From Vagococcus humatus (GTDB lineage Bacteria; Bacillota; Bacilli; Lactobacillales; Vagococcaceae), in contig NZ_PXZH01000002.1 of NCBI RefSeq assembly GCF_003950325.1, positions 62,001 through 126,000 of the forward strand: 64,000 bases of DNA. The letters run 5' to 3'. A program made the position numbers and the translations under genes. This document shows positions 47,276-57,494 of the stretch, one piece after another (position 1 is the stretch's first letter; each line of letters starts with the position of its first letter). The notes below the pieces were generated by a model. It was not told the DNA's origin. It saw only the letters and a list, made by a program, of their open reading frames with translations, and did not search any database.

Positions 47276-48076
47276 ATGCGCATATTATTTATTGGAGATG
47301 TTGTAGGATCTTTAGGAAGAAAAACGATCGAGCAATATGTCCCTAAGTTAAAACAAAAATACCGTCCCCAAGTAACGATTATTAATGGTGAAAATGCGGC
47401 AAGTGGTAGAGGAATTACGGAAAAAATTTATAAAAAGTTATTACAAGATGGAGCCGATGTAGTGACTCTAGGAAATCATGCTTGGGATAACCGAGATATT
47501 TTTAATTTTATTGATTCGGCTAAAAAATTAGTCAGACCGATTAATTTCCCAGAAGCCAGTACTCCAGGCCATGGAATTGTGTATGTGAAAGTCAATCAAG
47601 AAGAACTAGCTGTGATTAATTTACAAGGTCGAACGTTTATGACGGCGATTGATGATCCCTTTCAAAAAATAGAAGATTTGGTCAGTGAAGCCAGAAAAAG
47701 AACGCCTTTAATTTTTGTGGATTTTCACGCTGAAACTACTAGTGAAAAACAAGCAATGGGCTGGTTTTTAGATGGCCAAATTTCTGCTTTAGTAGGGACT
47801 CATACTCATGTTCAAACAGCGGATCAACGTATTTTACCTAAAGGAACAGCTTATTTAACAGATGTAGGTATGACAGGCCCTTATGATGGTATTTTAGGAA
47901 TGAATAGAGCCGCTGTAATTGGTAAGTTCCAAACTGCCTTGCCTCACCGATTTGAAGTGGTAGAAGAAGGACGTTCCCTATTATCTTATTGTGTGATTGA
48001 TTTAGATAATAAAACGGGAAAGGCTAAATCAATTCAAACTGGTTTAATTAATGAAGATCATCCTTGGAAGGATTAG
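47276..48076 (+). CDS. ymdB: Metallophosphoesterase YmdB (TIGR00282 family)
   Basis: The ATG at 47276 follows GAGGAAG and gives 266 residues; the longer frame from 47192 begins inside the promoter region. Metal ligands are visible in FIGDVVGSLGR (Asp), NGENAASG (Asn/Glu), GNHAWD (Asn, His) and DFHAETTSEK and GTHTHVQTAD (His). B. subtilis YmdB is a 2',3'-cyclic nucleotide phosphodiesterase linked to biofilm and motility decisions and to RNase Y. The rny-ymdB order is conserved. Confidence 0.95.
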   Translation: MRILFIGDVVGSLGRKTIEQYVPKLKQKYRPQVTIINGENAASGRGITEKIYKKLLQDGADVVTLGNHAWDNRDIFNFIDSAKKLVRPINFPEASTPGHGIVYVKVNQEELAVINLQGRTFMTAIDDPFQKIEDLVSEARKRTPLIFVDFHAETTSEKQAMGWFLDGQISALVGTHTHVQTADQRILPKGTAYLTDVGMTGPYDGILGMNRAAVIGKFQTALPHRFEVVEEGRSLLSYCVIDLDNKTGKAKSIQTGLINEDHPWKD

Positions 48077-48079
48077 AAA

Positions 48080-48487
48080 ATGTTAGAAGATAAAGAAAAA
48101 AACTTGTTAGATAGTCAAGGTCAAGCAACATTAGACCGGTTAATTGCTCAGTTAAAAAGAAGTCAAGCAATCCATGACTATCAGGAGATAGAAAAAAAAG
48201 TCAGTCAACATGAGGGCTTAAAAATGTTAGTGGAAGAAATAAAAGCGTATCAAAAACAAGCAGTCCAGTTTGCTCACTATCATAAACCAGTAGCAGAAAA
48301 AGAAGCAATTAAACAAGCGGATGCGTTAACTAAACAATTTGATGAACATCCACTAGTGATTCGTTATAGAGAAAAATTAGTGGAAGCTAACGATGTGGTG
48401 CAATATATCACAACAGTTATCGAACAAGAAATAAACCATTCAATAACAGAAGATTTAAATGGAAAAGAACAAAGGAGAGATATTTAA
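48080..48487 (+). CDS. ymcA: YlbF/YmcA family regulatory protein (RicA-like)
   Basis: A 135-residue, mostly helical protein of the YlbF/YmcA (Com_YlbF) family, with a hydrophobic helix ([18 protein letters not shown]) and HEGL near residue 45. In B. subtilis YmcA joins YlbF and YaaT in the Ric complex, which works with RNase Y in mRNA processing and affects competence, biofilm and sporulation. Its place between ymdB and mutS matches B. subtilis. It starts 3 bp after ymdB and overlaps the mutS start by one base. Confidence 0.8.
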   Translation: MLEDKEKNLLDSQGQATLDRLIAQLKRSQAIHDYQEIEKKVSQHEGLKMLVEEIKAYQKQAVQFAHYHKPVAEKEAIKQADALTKQFDEHPLVIRYREKLVEANDVVQYITTVIEQEINHSITEDLNGKEQRRDI

Positions 48488-51105
48488 TGCCTCAAAAAAC
48501 TAAACGAACTCCTATGATGGAACAATATATGAACATTAAAGAGCAATATCCAGATGCTTTTTTATTCTATCGTTTAGGAGATTTTTATGAATTGTTTTAT
48601 GAGGATGCTGAACAAGTCGCTCAGTTACTTGAACTAACGTTGACTAGCCGTAATAAAAATGCAGAAGAGCCGATACCTATGTGCGGAGTTCCCCATCATG
48701 CTGCTCAGGGTTATATTGATACTCTTGTGGAAAAAGGATATAAAGTAGCTATTTGTGAACAAATGGAGGATCCTAAAGAAGCTAAAGGAATGGTCAAAAG
48801 AGAAGTAGTTCAACTAGTTACTCCTGGAACTATTACTAATGCTAAAGGGATTGAAGCCAAAGCTAATAATTTCTTAACGGCTATCGTGTATGAGGAAGGT
48901 TTAGGGTATGGTTTTGCCTATACCGATTTAAGTACAGGGGAATTAAAAGTCACTTCCTTACCTGATGCTGAAAGTGTGTTAAATGAGTGTGCTAGTCTTC
49001 AAACAAAAGAGATGGTGTTAGGCACAGCTATTCCTGAAACCTTAACGAAGCAATTAAGTGCTCGGCTTAATTTAATGTTTTCATATCAAGAAACTTCACT
49101 AGAAAATGCGGAACTTTCATACATTTCTCAGCCACTTTCTCTTGAATTGGAAAAGCAAGTGGTTCAAAAGCTATTAACCTATATTAGTGAAACACAAAAA
49201 AGAAGTTTAGCCCATTTACAACAAGCAGTCGTTTATGAACCGACTCACTATTTAAAGCTAGATCACTACTCTAAGTTTAATTTAGAATTAGATCGTTCTA
49301 TTCGAACAGGAAAAAAATATGGCACGCTTTTATGGTTGTTGGATGAAACCAAGACAGCTATGGGAGGACGACTTTTAAAACAATGGTTAGACCGTCCTTT
49401 AATTCAAGAAGCCGAGATTTTAGCCCGTCAAAATATGGTTCAAAGTTTATTAGATGCATTTTTTGAGCGAGCTGACTTACAAGAAGCTTTAAAAAAAGTA
49501 TATGATTTAGAACGGTTAGCTGGTCGGGTGGCTTTTGGAAGTGTTAATGGTCGTGATTTAATTCAACTAAAAACCTCACTTCAAATGGTGCCTAGAATCA
49601 GAGAGTTACTTGAGGGAATTGATCAAGGTGAATGGCAATCTGTTTTAGCTCAACTTGATCCAGTGGAAGATATTGTTTTAGTGATTGATCAAGCAATTAA
49701 TGAAGAACCTCCGTTAAGTGTGACTGAAGGAGATGTTATTAAAACTGGCTATAACACTCAATTAGATACTTACCGAGATGCTATGTTAAATGGTAAAAAA
49801 TGGTTAGCGGAATTAGAGGCTAGAGAGCGTCAACGAACTGGAATTAAGAATTTAAAAGTAGGATTTAACCGAGTGTTTGGTTATTATATTGAAATTAGTA
49901 AAGGGAATTTACACTTATTAAAAGAAGATACCCACTATGACAGAAAACAAACCTTAACTAATGCTGAACGGTTTATTACAGATGAATTAAAAGAAATTGA
50001 AACCTTGATTTTAGAAGCAGAAGAAAAATCAAAAGAGTTAGAGTATCAATTATTTGTCCAAGTTAGAGAGGTAGTTAAACAAGGAATCCAACGACTTCAG
50101 CGTTTAGCTAAAGGGATTGCTAGTCTTGATGTGTTGCAGAGTTTTGCCACTGTAAGTGAAAAATATCAATACATTCGCCCAACTTTAACCAAAGAAACCC
50201 ATGAACTTTGTCTAAAAGAAGGCAGACATCCTGTGGTAGAAAAAGTGATGGGGTATCAGCAGTATGTTCCTAATAGTGTGCAAATGAATCAAGATACCAC
50301 CATTTTATTAATTACCGGACCTAATATGTCTGGAAAAAGTACTTATATGCGGCAATTAGCCTTAACAGTTATTATGGCGCAAATGGGGTGTTTTGTTCCA
50401 GCTGAAGAAGCTACCTTGCCTATTTTTGATCATATTTTTACTCGAATTGGAGCAAGTGATGATCTGATTGCTGGGCAAAGTACTTTCATGGTAGAAATGA
50501 TGGAAGCCAACGAAGCCTTAAGACATGCTACTCCGGATAGTTTAATTTTATTTGATGAGATTGGTCGGGGAACAGCTACTTATGATGGAATGGCTTTGGC
50601 TCAAGGGATTATTGAATATCTTCATGAACAAGTTCAAGCTAAAACCTTGTTCTCAACCCACTATCACGAACTAACTCAGTTAGAGGATACCTTAACAGGA
50701 CTTAAAAATATTCATGTAGGAGCGATGGAAAAAGAAGGAGAAGTTGTCTTTTTACATAAGATGATGGAAGGTCCGGCAGATAAAAGTTATGGTATTCATG
50801 TGGCTAAATTAGCAGGTTTACCAAATAATTTATTGCAACGAGCAGATGATATTTTAACTATGCTAGAACAAAATCAGAAAATTAATTTAACAGACTGTCA
50901 AGCTACAGAACAATTAAAAGAGAGTCAAGATTTACCAAAACCAGCAGTAAGTGTAGGTGAGGAAGATAGTGGTCAACTGTCTCTTTTTAGTGAAATAGAT
51001 CCAGTTTCAGAAGAAATTATTTCAGAATTAAAAGAATTAAATTTACTAGACATGACCCCTATGGATGCTTTAAACACCTTATATGCTCTACAAAAACGGT
51101 TATAA
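48487..51105 (+). CDS. mutS: DNA mismatch repair protein MutS
   Basis: An 872-residue MutS of normal length. The mismatch-binding FxE motif is in [11 protein letters not shown] (F and E), and domain V has Walker [14 protein letters not shown] near 618, with Walker [18 protein letters not shown] and the STHYHEL H-loop. A C-terminal linker ends with a segment like the beta-clamp-binding motif (QLSLF near residue 834). It recognises mispairs and recruits MutL. GGAG precedes the ATG, which overlaps the ymcA stop. Confidence 0.98.
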   Translation: MPQKTKRTPMMEQYMNIKEQYPDAFLFYRLGDFYELFYEDAEQVAQLLELTLTSRNKNAEEPIPMCGVPHHAAQGYIDTLVEKGYKVAICEQMEDPKEAKGMVKREVVQLVTPGTITNAKGIEAKANNFLTAIVYEEGLGYGFAYTDLSTGELKVTSLPDAESVLNECASLQTKEMVLGTAIPETLTKQLSARLNLMFSYQETSLENAELSYISQPLSLELEKQVVQKLLTYISETQKRSLAHLQQAVVYEPTHYLKLDHYSKFNLELDRSIRTGKKYGTLLWLLDETKTAMGGRLLKQWLDRPLIQEAEILARQNMVQSLLDAFFERADLQEALKKVYDLERLAGRVAFGSVNGRDLIQLKTSLQMVPRIRELLEGIDQGEWQSVLAQLDPVEDIVLVIDQAINEEPPLSVTEGDVIKTGYNTQLDTYRDAMLNGKKWLAELEARERQRTGIKNLKVGFNRVFGYYIEISKGNLHLLKEDTHYDRKQTLTNAERFITDELKEIETLILEAEEKSKELEYQLFVQVREVVKQGIQRLQRLAKGIASLDVLQSFATVSEKYQYIRPTLTKETHELCLKEGRHPVVEKVMGYQQYVPNSVQMNQDTTILLITGPNMSGKSTYMRQLALTVIMAQMGCFVPAEEATLPIFDHIFTRIGASDDLIAGQSTFMVEMMEANEALRHATPDSLILFDEIGRGTATYDGMALAQGIIEYLHEQVQAKTLFSTHYHELTQLEDTLTGLKNIHVGAMEKEGEVVFLHKMMEGPADKSYGIHVAKLAGLPNNLLQRADDILTMLEQNQKINLTDCQATEQLKESQDLPKPAVSVGEEDSGQLSLFSEIDPVSEEIISELKELNLLDMTPMDALNTLYALQKRL

Positions 51106-51123
51106 AAAAGGAGGTAGGGACGA

Positions 51124-53034
51124 ATGACATCACATATTCAAGAGTTATCACAACAGTTGGCCAATCAAATTGCCGCTGGGGAAGTGGTTGAACGTCCTGC
51201 TTCAGTTATTAAAGAACTGGTTGAAAATGCCATTGATGCTGAGAGTACTAAAATTGATATTTTTTTAGAAGAAGCAGGTCTAAAAAAAATGGAAGTCATT
51301 GATAATGGTAGTGGTATTTTGCCAGAAGATGTGTTAAATGCGTTTAAACGACATGCCACAAGCAAAATTCATACTAGGGAAGACTTGTTTCGTATTCGTT
51401 CTTTAGGGTTTAGAGGAGAAGCTTTACCTAGTATTGCCTCTGTGTCTAAAATTGTTTTAGAATCATCTACTGGCGAACAAGCAGGTACCTACCTTTATCT
51501 AGAAGGTGGCCAAGTGGTTGAGGAAAAAGCTAATGCTATGCGAAAAGGTACACGAGTTCTTGTTACCGATTTGTTCTATAACACACCGGCTCGCTTGAAG
51601 TATGTGAAAACTCTACAAACAGAATTGTCTCATATTAGTGACATAGTGAATAGACTAGCTATGAGTCATCCTAATATTGCCTTTAGTTTAAGGCATGATG
51701 GTAATCAGTTAATGCGTACAACTGGTAACGGAGACGTTAAACAAACCATTGCAGGCATTTACGGGGTAGAGACTGCTAAAAAAATGCTAGAGATTGAAAA
51801 GCAAGATTTAGATTTTCAGATAAAAGGTTATGTATCTCTTCCAGAATTAACCAGAGCTAGTCGTAATTATATTTCGTTAATGATTAATGGTCGCTATATT
51901 AAAAATTTTTTACTAACTAAAGCAATCGTAGAAGGTTATGGTTCTAAACTGATGGTAGGTAGATTTCCGATAGCTGTTATTCATATTACTATGGATCCTC
52001 TGTTAATTGATGTGAATGTTCATCCAACTAAACAAGAAGTTCGTTTAAGTAAAGAAAAAGAACTGATGGCTTTATTAAGTGAGACTATCCGGGAAGCCTT
52101 AGTGCACAAACAACTAATCCCAGATGTTAGTCAATCTCAGCCTTTTAAAAAAGTCATTGCATCAAAAGACGTATCAGAACAGTTGTCTTTAACACCTAAA
52201 CAGGTTTCTTCTTCTACACAACTAGAAACTAATACCTATGATCATTTTCAGAAGAAACCATTAGCTTACGATTCACAGTCTGGTCGATTCTACGTTGAAG
52301 AGTTACCTAAGTCGACTGGAGATCTGGCTAGTGACAATACTAATCAGCAACCGATATCTGAAGCTGACTTAGAATCAACTGCTTTAGTCGATTCAGTTGC
52401 TGTTCATGAGGAATTGTCTGAGCCTTCTATTTCTGAGGAACAACGATTTCCTGATTTAGAGTATTTTGGACAAATGCATGGCACTTATTTATTTGCTCAA
52501 AGTAGTGAAGGGCTGTATATTGTGGATCAACATGCCGCTCAAGAGCGAATTAAGTATGAGTATTTTAGAGAGAAAATAGGTGAAGTGACCCAAGATTTAC
52601 AACCTTTATTAGTTCCTATCGTTTTAGAATACCCTACTAGTGATAGTTTAAAACTCAAGGAGTTATTGTCAGAATTAACTCAAGTAGGGATTTACTTAGA
52701 AGATTTTGGCGAAAATAGTTTTATTGTCAGAAGCCATCCAACTTGGTATCCCAATGGCCAAGAAGAAAGTATCATTCGAGAAATGATTGACTTAGTGCTA
52801 AAAGATGGCAAAATTAGCGTAGCCAAATTTCGGGAAGATACGGCTATTATGATGAGTTGTAAAAAATCGATTAAGGCAAATCACTACCTAGATGATAGAC
52901 AGGCTAGACAGCTTTTAGAAGATTTAAAACAGTGTGACAATCCTTTTAACTGTCCTCATGGCCGTCCTGTTTTGATTCATTTTTCTAATCAAGATATGGA
53001 AAAAATGTTTAAACGAATTCAAGATCCACATTAA
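51124..53034 (+). CDS. mutL: DNA mismatch repair protein MutL
   Basis: A 636-residue protein. The N-terminal GHKL ATPase has [15 protein letters not shown] and RGEALPSI. The linker (about 330-440) is low in conservation. The C-terminal domain has the endonuclease motif [12 protein letters not shown], so this MutL nicks DNA by itself, as in organisms without MutH, and CPHGRP near the end completes the metal site. AAGGAGG precedes the ATG, 18 bp after mutS. Confidence 0.98.
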   Translation: MTSHIQELSQQLANQIAAGEVVERPASVIKELVENAIDAESTKIDIFLEEAGLKKMEVIDNGSGILPEDVLNAFKRHATSKIHTREDLFRIRSLGFRGEALPSIASVSKIVLESSTGEQAGTYLYLEGGQVVEEKANAMRKGTRVLVTDLFYNTPARLKYVKTLQTELSHISDIVNRLAMSHPNIAFSLRHDGNQLMRTTGNGDVKQTIAGIYGVETAKKMLEIEKQDLDFQIKGYVSLPELTRASRNYISLMINGRYIKNFLLTKAIVEGYGSKLMVGRFPIAVIHITMDPLLIDVNVHPTKQEVRLSKEKELMALLSETIREALVHKQLIPDVSQSQPFKKVIASKDVSEQLSLTPKQVSSSTQLETNTYDHFQKKPLAYDSQSGRFYVEELPKSTGDLASDNTNQQPISEADLESTALVDSVAVHEELSEPSISEEQRFPDLEYFGQMHGTYLFAQSSEGLYIVDQHAAQERIKYEYFREKIGEVTQDLQPLLVPIVLEYPTSDSLKLKELLSELTQVGIYLEDFGENSFIVRSHPTWYPNGQEESIIREMIDLVLKDGKISVAKFREDTAIMMSCKKSIKANHYLDDRQARQLLEDLKQCDNPFNCPHGRPVLIHFSNQDMEKMFKRIQDPH

Positions 53035-53051
53035 AAAGGTAGGTCAGATTT

Positions 53052-53603
53052 ATGGGATTAATTTTAGCGTCACAGTCACCACGTAGACAAGAACTATTAA
53101 AAAAAATAACTGATGATTTTATTGTTGTGCCAGCTGATATTGATGAAAGTAGTTTGCCACATGAAACACCAGAAGAGTATGTGTTACGAATGGCTAGACA
53201 AAAGGCTTTAACTGTTGCAAAACAACATCCCCAAGCTCAAGTTTTGGGATGTGATACTATTGTTGTGGATAATCAAATTATTTTAGGCAAACCTTATACC
53301 AGTGAAAAAGCTTATGAGATGTTAAAACAGCTAAGTGGTCACACTCATCAAGTTTATACAGCAGTGTGTTTGGTTATGAATGAAAAAATAACGGAAAAGC
53401 TCGTTCCTTCACAGGTTACTTTTTTTGAATTAACAGAAAAAGAGATAACTGATTATGTGGCAACAAAAGAACCTTTGGATAAAGCAGGAGCTTATGGAAT
53501 TCAAGGGAATGCAGCTTTATTTATAAAAGAAATTAAGGGAGATTACTATAGCATTATGGGGCTTCCCATAGCGAGTGTCTACCGGATGTTGAATCAAAAT
53601 TAG
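53052..53603 (+). CDS. maf: Maf family nucleoside triphosphate pyrophosphatase
   Basis: A 183-residue protein starting LILASQSPRRQELL, the Maf signature, with GCDTIVV and KAGAYGIQGNAALFI. Maf proteins hydrolyse dTTP/UTP or modified pyrimidine triphosphates to monophosphates; in B. subtilis overproduction blocks septation. It is the last gene of the mutSL operon, 17 bp after mutL, with a terminator over the region after its stop. Confidence 0.92.
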   Translation: MGLILASQSPRRQELLKKITDDFIVVPADIDESSLPHETPEEYVLRMARQKALTVAKQHPQAQVLGCDTIVVDNQIILGKPYTSEKAYEMLKQLSGHTHQVYTAVCLVMNEKITEKLVPSQVTFFELTEKEITDYVATKEPLDKAGAYGIQGNAALFIKEIKGDYYSIMGLPIASVYRMLNQN

Positions 53604-53647
53604 AAAACAACCATTAGATTGAGAATGACAATCTAATGGTTGTTTTT
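53604..53647 (+). terminator. Terminator after maf
   Basis: AAAACAACCATTAGATT (53604-53620) pairs with AATCTAATGGTTGTTTT, a 17-bp stem, followed by T. Confidence 0.9.
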
Positions 53648-53757
53648 CACTATCTATCAAAGTGAAATGATGAACATGTATTGAAAAAAAAGCACCTGTT
53701 ACCCTATTGTTGGAGAGAAATCAGCATGATATGATGGGTTTGAAAAAAGAATTTGTA

Positions 53758-53767
53758 GTGACGTCAC
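53758..53767 (+). promoter_or_regulatory. GTGACGTCAC palindrome in the nucleoside operon promoter
   Basis: A perfect 10-bp palindrome overlapping the -35/spacer region of a likely promoter with TATAGT at 53779-53784. Candidate operator for the GntR/UTRA regulator encoded at the operon's end; the link is inferred. Confidence 0.45.
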
Positions 53768-53789
53768 GATGTTTTTTTTATAGTTTAAA

Positions 53790-53803
53790 TGAAACCGTTG
53801 TCA
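53790..53803 (+). promoter_or_regulatory. cre site (CcpA operator) of the nucleoside operon
   Basis: TGAAACCGTTGTCA fits TGWAANCGNTNWCA at every position. It lies about 6 bp after the -10 TATAGT and 22 bp before the first ATG, a position where CcpA represses initiation when glucose is present. Confidence 0.65.
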
Positions 53804-53825
53804 AAATCGATGAGGAGGCTTATTC

Positions 53826-54848
53826 ATGAAAAAACGAGTACTGGTAGGCATGTTGGTAGGAGCATTAGCTTTAGGATTAGTTGGTTGCGGACAAAAGAAA
53901 GAAACTAAAGAAACAAACAAGGATCAGTTTAAAGTGGCAATGATTACAAGTGAAGGAGGATTAGGGGATCGCTCTTTTAATGATTCTGGTAATGAAGGAT
54001 TAAAACAGGCAAAAGAAAAACTGAATGTTACGACAAAAGTAGTTGAACCTGGAGATGTGTCTGAAGGGGAAACATATCTCAGTCAACTAGCTGAAAGTGG
54101 GATGGATTTAGTTATTACATTGGATTTAGGTCATTCAGATGTTCTTAAAAAAGTAGCTAAGAAATATCCAGATACTCAGTTTGCTATTTTTAATACAGCT
54201 GTAGAAGGTAGCAATGTTTCTTCTGTTTTATTTAAAGAACAAGAAGGGTCATTTTTAGCAGGAGCATTATCTGCACTGGTAACACAAGATACTAGTTTGG
54301 AACAAGTCAATGATAAAAAAATAATCAGCTTTATTGGAGGAATTGACTCACCAGGTATTAATATCTTTTTAAGTGGGTTTAAAGAAGGAGCAAGTCATAT
54401 TGATCCTGAAATAAAAGTATTATCTGGTTATACCAACTCTTTTGCAGATCCAGCTAAAGGAAAAGAAACAGCCCTATCTCAAATTGGTCAAGGTTCGGAT
54501 ATCGTTTTCCAAGCAGCAGGAGCAACAGGTGATGGAGTTATTCAAGCAGCCAAACAAAAAAATGTATTTGCAATTGGTGTGGATTCAGACCAAGACGGTA
54601 TTGCTAAAGGAAATGTTTTAACCAGTGTGATGAAACGGGTAGACAATGCAGTATATGGACTAGTTGAAGATGGAATGAAAAAAGAGTATCAAACAACTTA
54701 TGAATTAGGACTAAAAGAAAAAGGTGTAGAGCTTTCTCCAATGACTTATACAAAAGACCTAATTTCTGAAGATTACTTAAAACAAATAGAAGGTTTACGT
54801 GAACAAATTATTTCTGGAGAGATTAAAGTTAAAGACATTAGAAAATAA
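53826..54848 (+). CDS. BMP/PnrA-family nucleoside-binding lipoprotein
   Basis: A 340-residue lipoprotein: basic start, hydrophobic stretch and lipobox LVGC (Cys21), then a Lys/Glu-rich spacer. The mature part has the BMP-family hallmarks: VAMITSEGGLGDRSFNDS, a central FQAAGATGDGV and IGVDSDQDG. Family members such as PnrA bind purine or pyrimidine nucleosides outside the cell and deliver them to a YufOPQ-type ABC importer, which the next three genes encode. GAGGAGG precedes the ATG. A cre site and a palindrome lie upstream. Confidence 0.9.
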   Translation: MKKRVLVGMLVGALALGLVGCGQKKETKETNKDQFKVAMITSEGGLGDRSFNDSGNEGLKQAKEKLNVTTKVVEPGDVSEGETYLSQLAESGMDLVITLDLGHSDVLKKVAKKYPDTQFAIFNTAVEGSNVSSVLFKEQEGSFLAGALSALVTQDTSLEQVNDKKIISFIGGIDSPGINIFLSGFKEGASHIDPEIKVLSGYTNSFADPAKGKETALSQIGQGSDIVFQAAGATGDGVIQAAKQKNVFAIGVDSDQDGIAKGNVLTSVMKRVDNAVYGLVEDGMKKEYQTTYELGLKEKGVELSPMTYTKDLISEDYLKQIEGLREQIISGEIKVKDIRK

Positions 54849-54862
54849 TGGTGGGTGAAGAC

Positions 54863-56401
54863 ATGAGTGTCATAGAAGTTCAAGAAGTAACAAAACGCTT
54901 TGGAGATTTTACTGCTATTGATCAGATAACTTTAGATTTTGCTGAAGGAGAAATTCATGCTATTTGTGGAGAAAATGGAGCAGGTAAATCTACTTTCATG
55001 AATATGTTGTTTGGTTTACTACAGCCTACAGAAGGACAAATCCTATTGCATGGGAAACCAGTTGATTTCCATTCTCCAAAAGAAGCGATTCATAGTGGAA
55101 TTGGTATGGTTCATCAGCACTTTAAATTAGTTCCTAGTCTAACGGTATTTGAAAATGTGTTATTAGGGGAAGAGATGACTCAGTCATTAAAAATTGATCG
55201 TCAAAGAGAAAAAGAAAGTGTTCAAGCAACCATTGATAATTTTGGATTTGATTTAGATGCAGGAGATAAGATTGAAGCAATTTCTGTAGGGGCTCAGCAG
55301 CGTGCAGAAATTATTAAAATGTTACATCGTAATGTGGATATTTTAATCTTAGATGAGCCTACTGCCGTTTTAACTCCGCAAGAAACAGATGAATTACTTG
55401 ATAAATTAATAGAATTAAAAAATTTAGGTAAAACCATTATTATTATTACTCATAAATTGGATGAAGTAAAAAAATGTGCAGATAGAGTGACAGTCATTCG
55501 CAGAGGGAAAAAAATTGGCACAGTCTACAACCAAGATGTTACTGAAAAAGATATTTCTCGGATGATGGTAGGAAGAGATGTTAGTCTAGATTTTGATAAA
55601 AAACCGTGTACTTGTGGTGACCTAGTTTTACAGCTAAATAATGTAACCGCTACCTCTAAACTAGGAAAAAAAGTGCTAGAAGGCATTGATTTAGAAGTTA
55701 AACAAGGTGAAATTGTCGGGATTGCAGGAATTGAAGGAAATGGTCAAGCGGAGTTAATGGAGTTGTTCTCAGGAACACGGAAGTTAACAGATGGGGAAAT
55801 GATTTACAAAGGGAAAAAAATTAATTGTTGTGATCCTGCTGCTCTTAGAAAAATGGGCTTTGGTCTAGTTCCTGAAGATCGATATCGGGATGCTCTAAAT
55901 GCCACGATGAGTATTTGGGAAAATATGATTGCAGGCAGACACAAAGATTATTGTAAGTTATGTTTCTTTGATGATAAAGTCATTCGTCAAGTTACTAAGG
56001 AATTGATTGAAGAATATGATATTAGAAATTGTGACAATATTGACGCTTTAGTTAGTACACTGTCTGGTGGAAATGCTCAAAAAATTATTATGGCTAGAGA
56101 AATTTCATGTAATCCAGACATTATGATTATGAGTCAACCTACTCGTGGAGTGGATATTGGATCCATTGAATTTATTCATCAACGGATTATTCAGTTAAGA
56201 GATGAAGGGAAAGCAGTGATTGTTATTTCTTCAGAATTAACAGAAATAATGAATTTAAGTGACCGAATTTATGTCATGCATAAAGGTAAGATTGTTGGAG
56301 AAAGAGAGACAAGCCAAACAAATAAAGAAGATATTGGCTTGTTAATGGCTGGTATTAATCATCAGGCTAATAGAGAGGTGGCTTTTTCTTATGGAACTTA
56401 A
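54863..56401 (+). CDS. Nucleoside ABC importer ATP-binding protein (two ATPase domains)
   Basis: I start this at the ATG at 54863, after GGTGGGTG, giving 512 residues. Two ABC domains in tandem: the first has Walker A GENGAGKST and Walker B DILILDEP, the second a degenerate GIEGNGQAE P-loop and signature LSGGNAQK, as in sugar and nucleoside importers of the RbsA/YufO type. The second half is rich in Cys: CTC, NCC, YCKLC, RNC and ISC, about ten Cys in all, unusual for a cytoplasmic ATPase of this group. It powers import with the two permeases encoded downstream and overlaps the first of them by 11 bp. Confidence 0.9.
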   Translation: MSVIEVQEVTKRFGDFTAIDQITLDFAEGEIHAICGENGAGKSTFMNMLFGLLQPTEGQILLHGKPVDFHSPKEAIHSGIGMVHQHFKLVPSLTVFENVLLGEEMTQSLKIDRQREKESVQATIDNFGFDLDAGDKIEAISVGAQQRAEIIKMLHRNVDILILDEPTAVLTPQETDELLDKLIELKNLGKTIIIITHKLDEVKKCADRVTVIRRGKKIGTVYNQDVTEKDISRMMVGRDVSLDFDKKPCTCGDLVLQLNNVTATSKLGKKVLEGIDLEVKQGEIVGIAGIEGNGQAELMELFSGTRKLTDGEMIYKGKKINCCDPAALRKMGFGLVPEDRYRDALNATMSIWENMIAGRHKDYCKLCFFDDKVIRQVTKELIEEYDIRNCDNIDALVSTLSGGNAQKIIMAREISCNPDIMIMSQPTRGVDIGSIEFIHQRIIQLRDEGKAVIVISSELTEIMNLSDRIYVMHKGKIVGERETSQTNKEDIGLLMAGINHQANREVAFSYGT

Positions 56402-57494
56402 CAAGTGGCGTATTCAAATGGTGATGAAATCTTTACTGCCGATTTTTCTAGCACTAATGATTGGTTATATCCTGATATTTATTTCAGGATATAACGCTAA
56501 TGAAGCTTTTACCTATTTATTCATGGGAGCTTTAGGTGGTAAGAAACAAATAATGAACACCTTGTTTGCAGCAACTCCTTTAATTTTTACAGGGTTAGCT
56601 ACCGCTATTTCATTTAAAGCCGGGCTATACAACATGGGAGCAGAAGGTCAACTTTATTTAGGAGCTTTTGCAGCAGCGTATCTAGGATTTAGTTTACAAG
56701 GTTTGTCACCTGGTATGCATATTACTATTTGCTTACTAGGTGGTGCTTTAGCAGGATTTGTTTTTGCATTAATTCCTGCTGTTATCAAAGCATATTTACA
56801 AGTAGATGAAATGGTCTCCACTTTAATGCTTAATTATGTAGCTATTTTGTACACGACTTATCTGGCAAGTTATCCTTTTAGAGCACCAGGCTCTTCTAAT
56901 GCAGAAACTATTAATATTTTACCAACAGCAGTCTTGCCAAGATTTGTAAGTGAATCACAGTTACATGTCGGTTTTTTACTAGCTTTAGTCGCTTTTGTCA
57001 TTATCTATATTATGTTGAATAAAACTATTTTAGGATATGAAATTACAGCTTTAGGAAAAAATCAACATTTTACTGAATATGTTGGAATGAATGTAGCAAA
57101 AAAAATCGTGATTGTTATGACTATTAGTGGGATTTTAGCAGGACTTGGAGGCGCTATTGAAACACTAGGAACACACGGAAAGTTTGTTAGCGGTTTTTCA
57201 CCAGATTACGGTTGGACAGGATTAACCATTGCTTTAATTGGTAAATTTAATCCAATTGGGGTGTTAGCAGGTGCCTTTTTATTCGGTATTTTAAAAAATG
57301 GTGGAAGTTCAATGGAAATAATGGTAGGGGTGCCTCGGTCTTTAATCTCTATTATTGAAGGACTTATTGTTTTATTTATGACTGTAGATATGCTTAACAA
57401 ACGCTTTAGCTTAGGAACTAAAATAAAGCAAGCCATTCAGTCACTTGGTTCATCTAAAGGATCACAAAATAACCTCAAACAGGAGGTAAATTAA
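56391..57494 (+). CDS. Nucleoside ABC importer permease 1 (YufP/NupP-like)
   Basis: A 367-residue membrane protein with about nine hydrophobic segments. The region FKAGLYNMGAEGQLYLGA near residue 75 is the family signature, and LGAAIETLGTHGKF-like LGGAIETLGTHGKFV follows near 250. It belongs to the BPD_transp_2 permeases, first subunit of YufPQ-type nucleoside importers. It begins inside the end of the ATPase gene (11-bp overlap). The next permease starts directly after its stop. Confidence 0.88.
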   Translation: MELNKWRIQMVMKSLLPIFLALMIGYILIFISGYNANEAFTYLFMGALGGKKQIMNTLFAATPLIFTGLATAISFKAGLYNMGAEGQLYLGAFAAAYLGFSLQGLSPGMHITICLLGGALAGFVFALIPAVIKAYLQVDEMVSTLMLNYVAILYTTYLASYPFRAPGSSNAETINILPTAVLPRFVSESQLHVGFLLALVAFVIIYIMLNKTILGYEITALGKNQHFTEYVGMNVAKKIVIVMTISGILAGLGGAIETLGTHGKFVSGFSPDYGWTGLTIALIGKFNPIGVLAGAFLFGILKNGGSSMEIMVGVPRSLISIIEGLIVLFMTVDMLNKRFSLGTKIKQAIQSLGSSKGSQNNLKQEVN

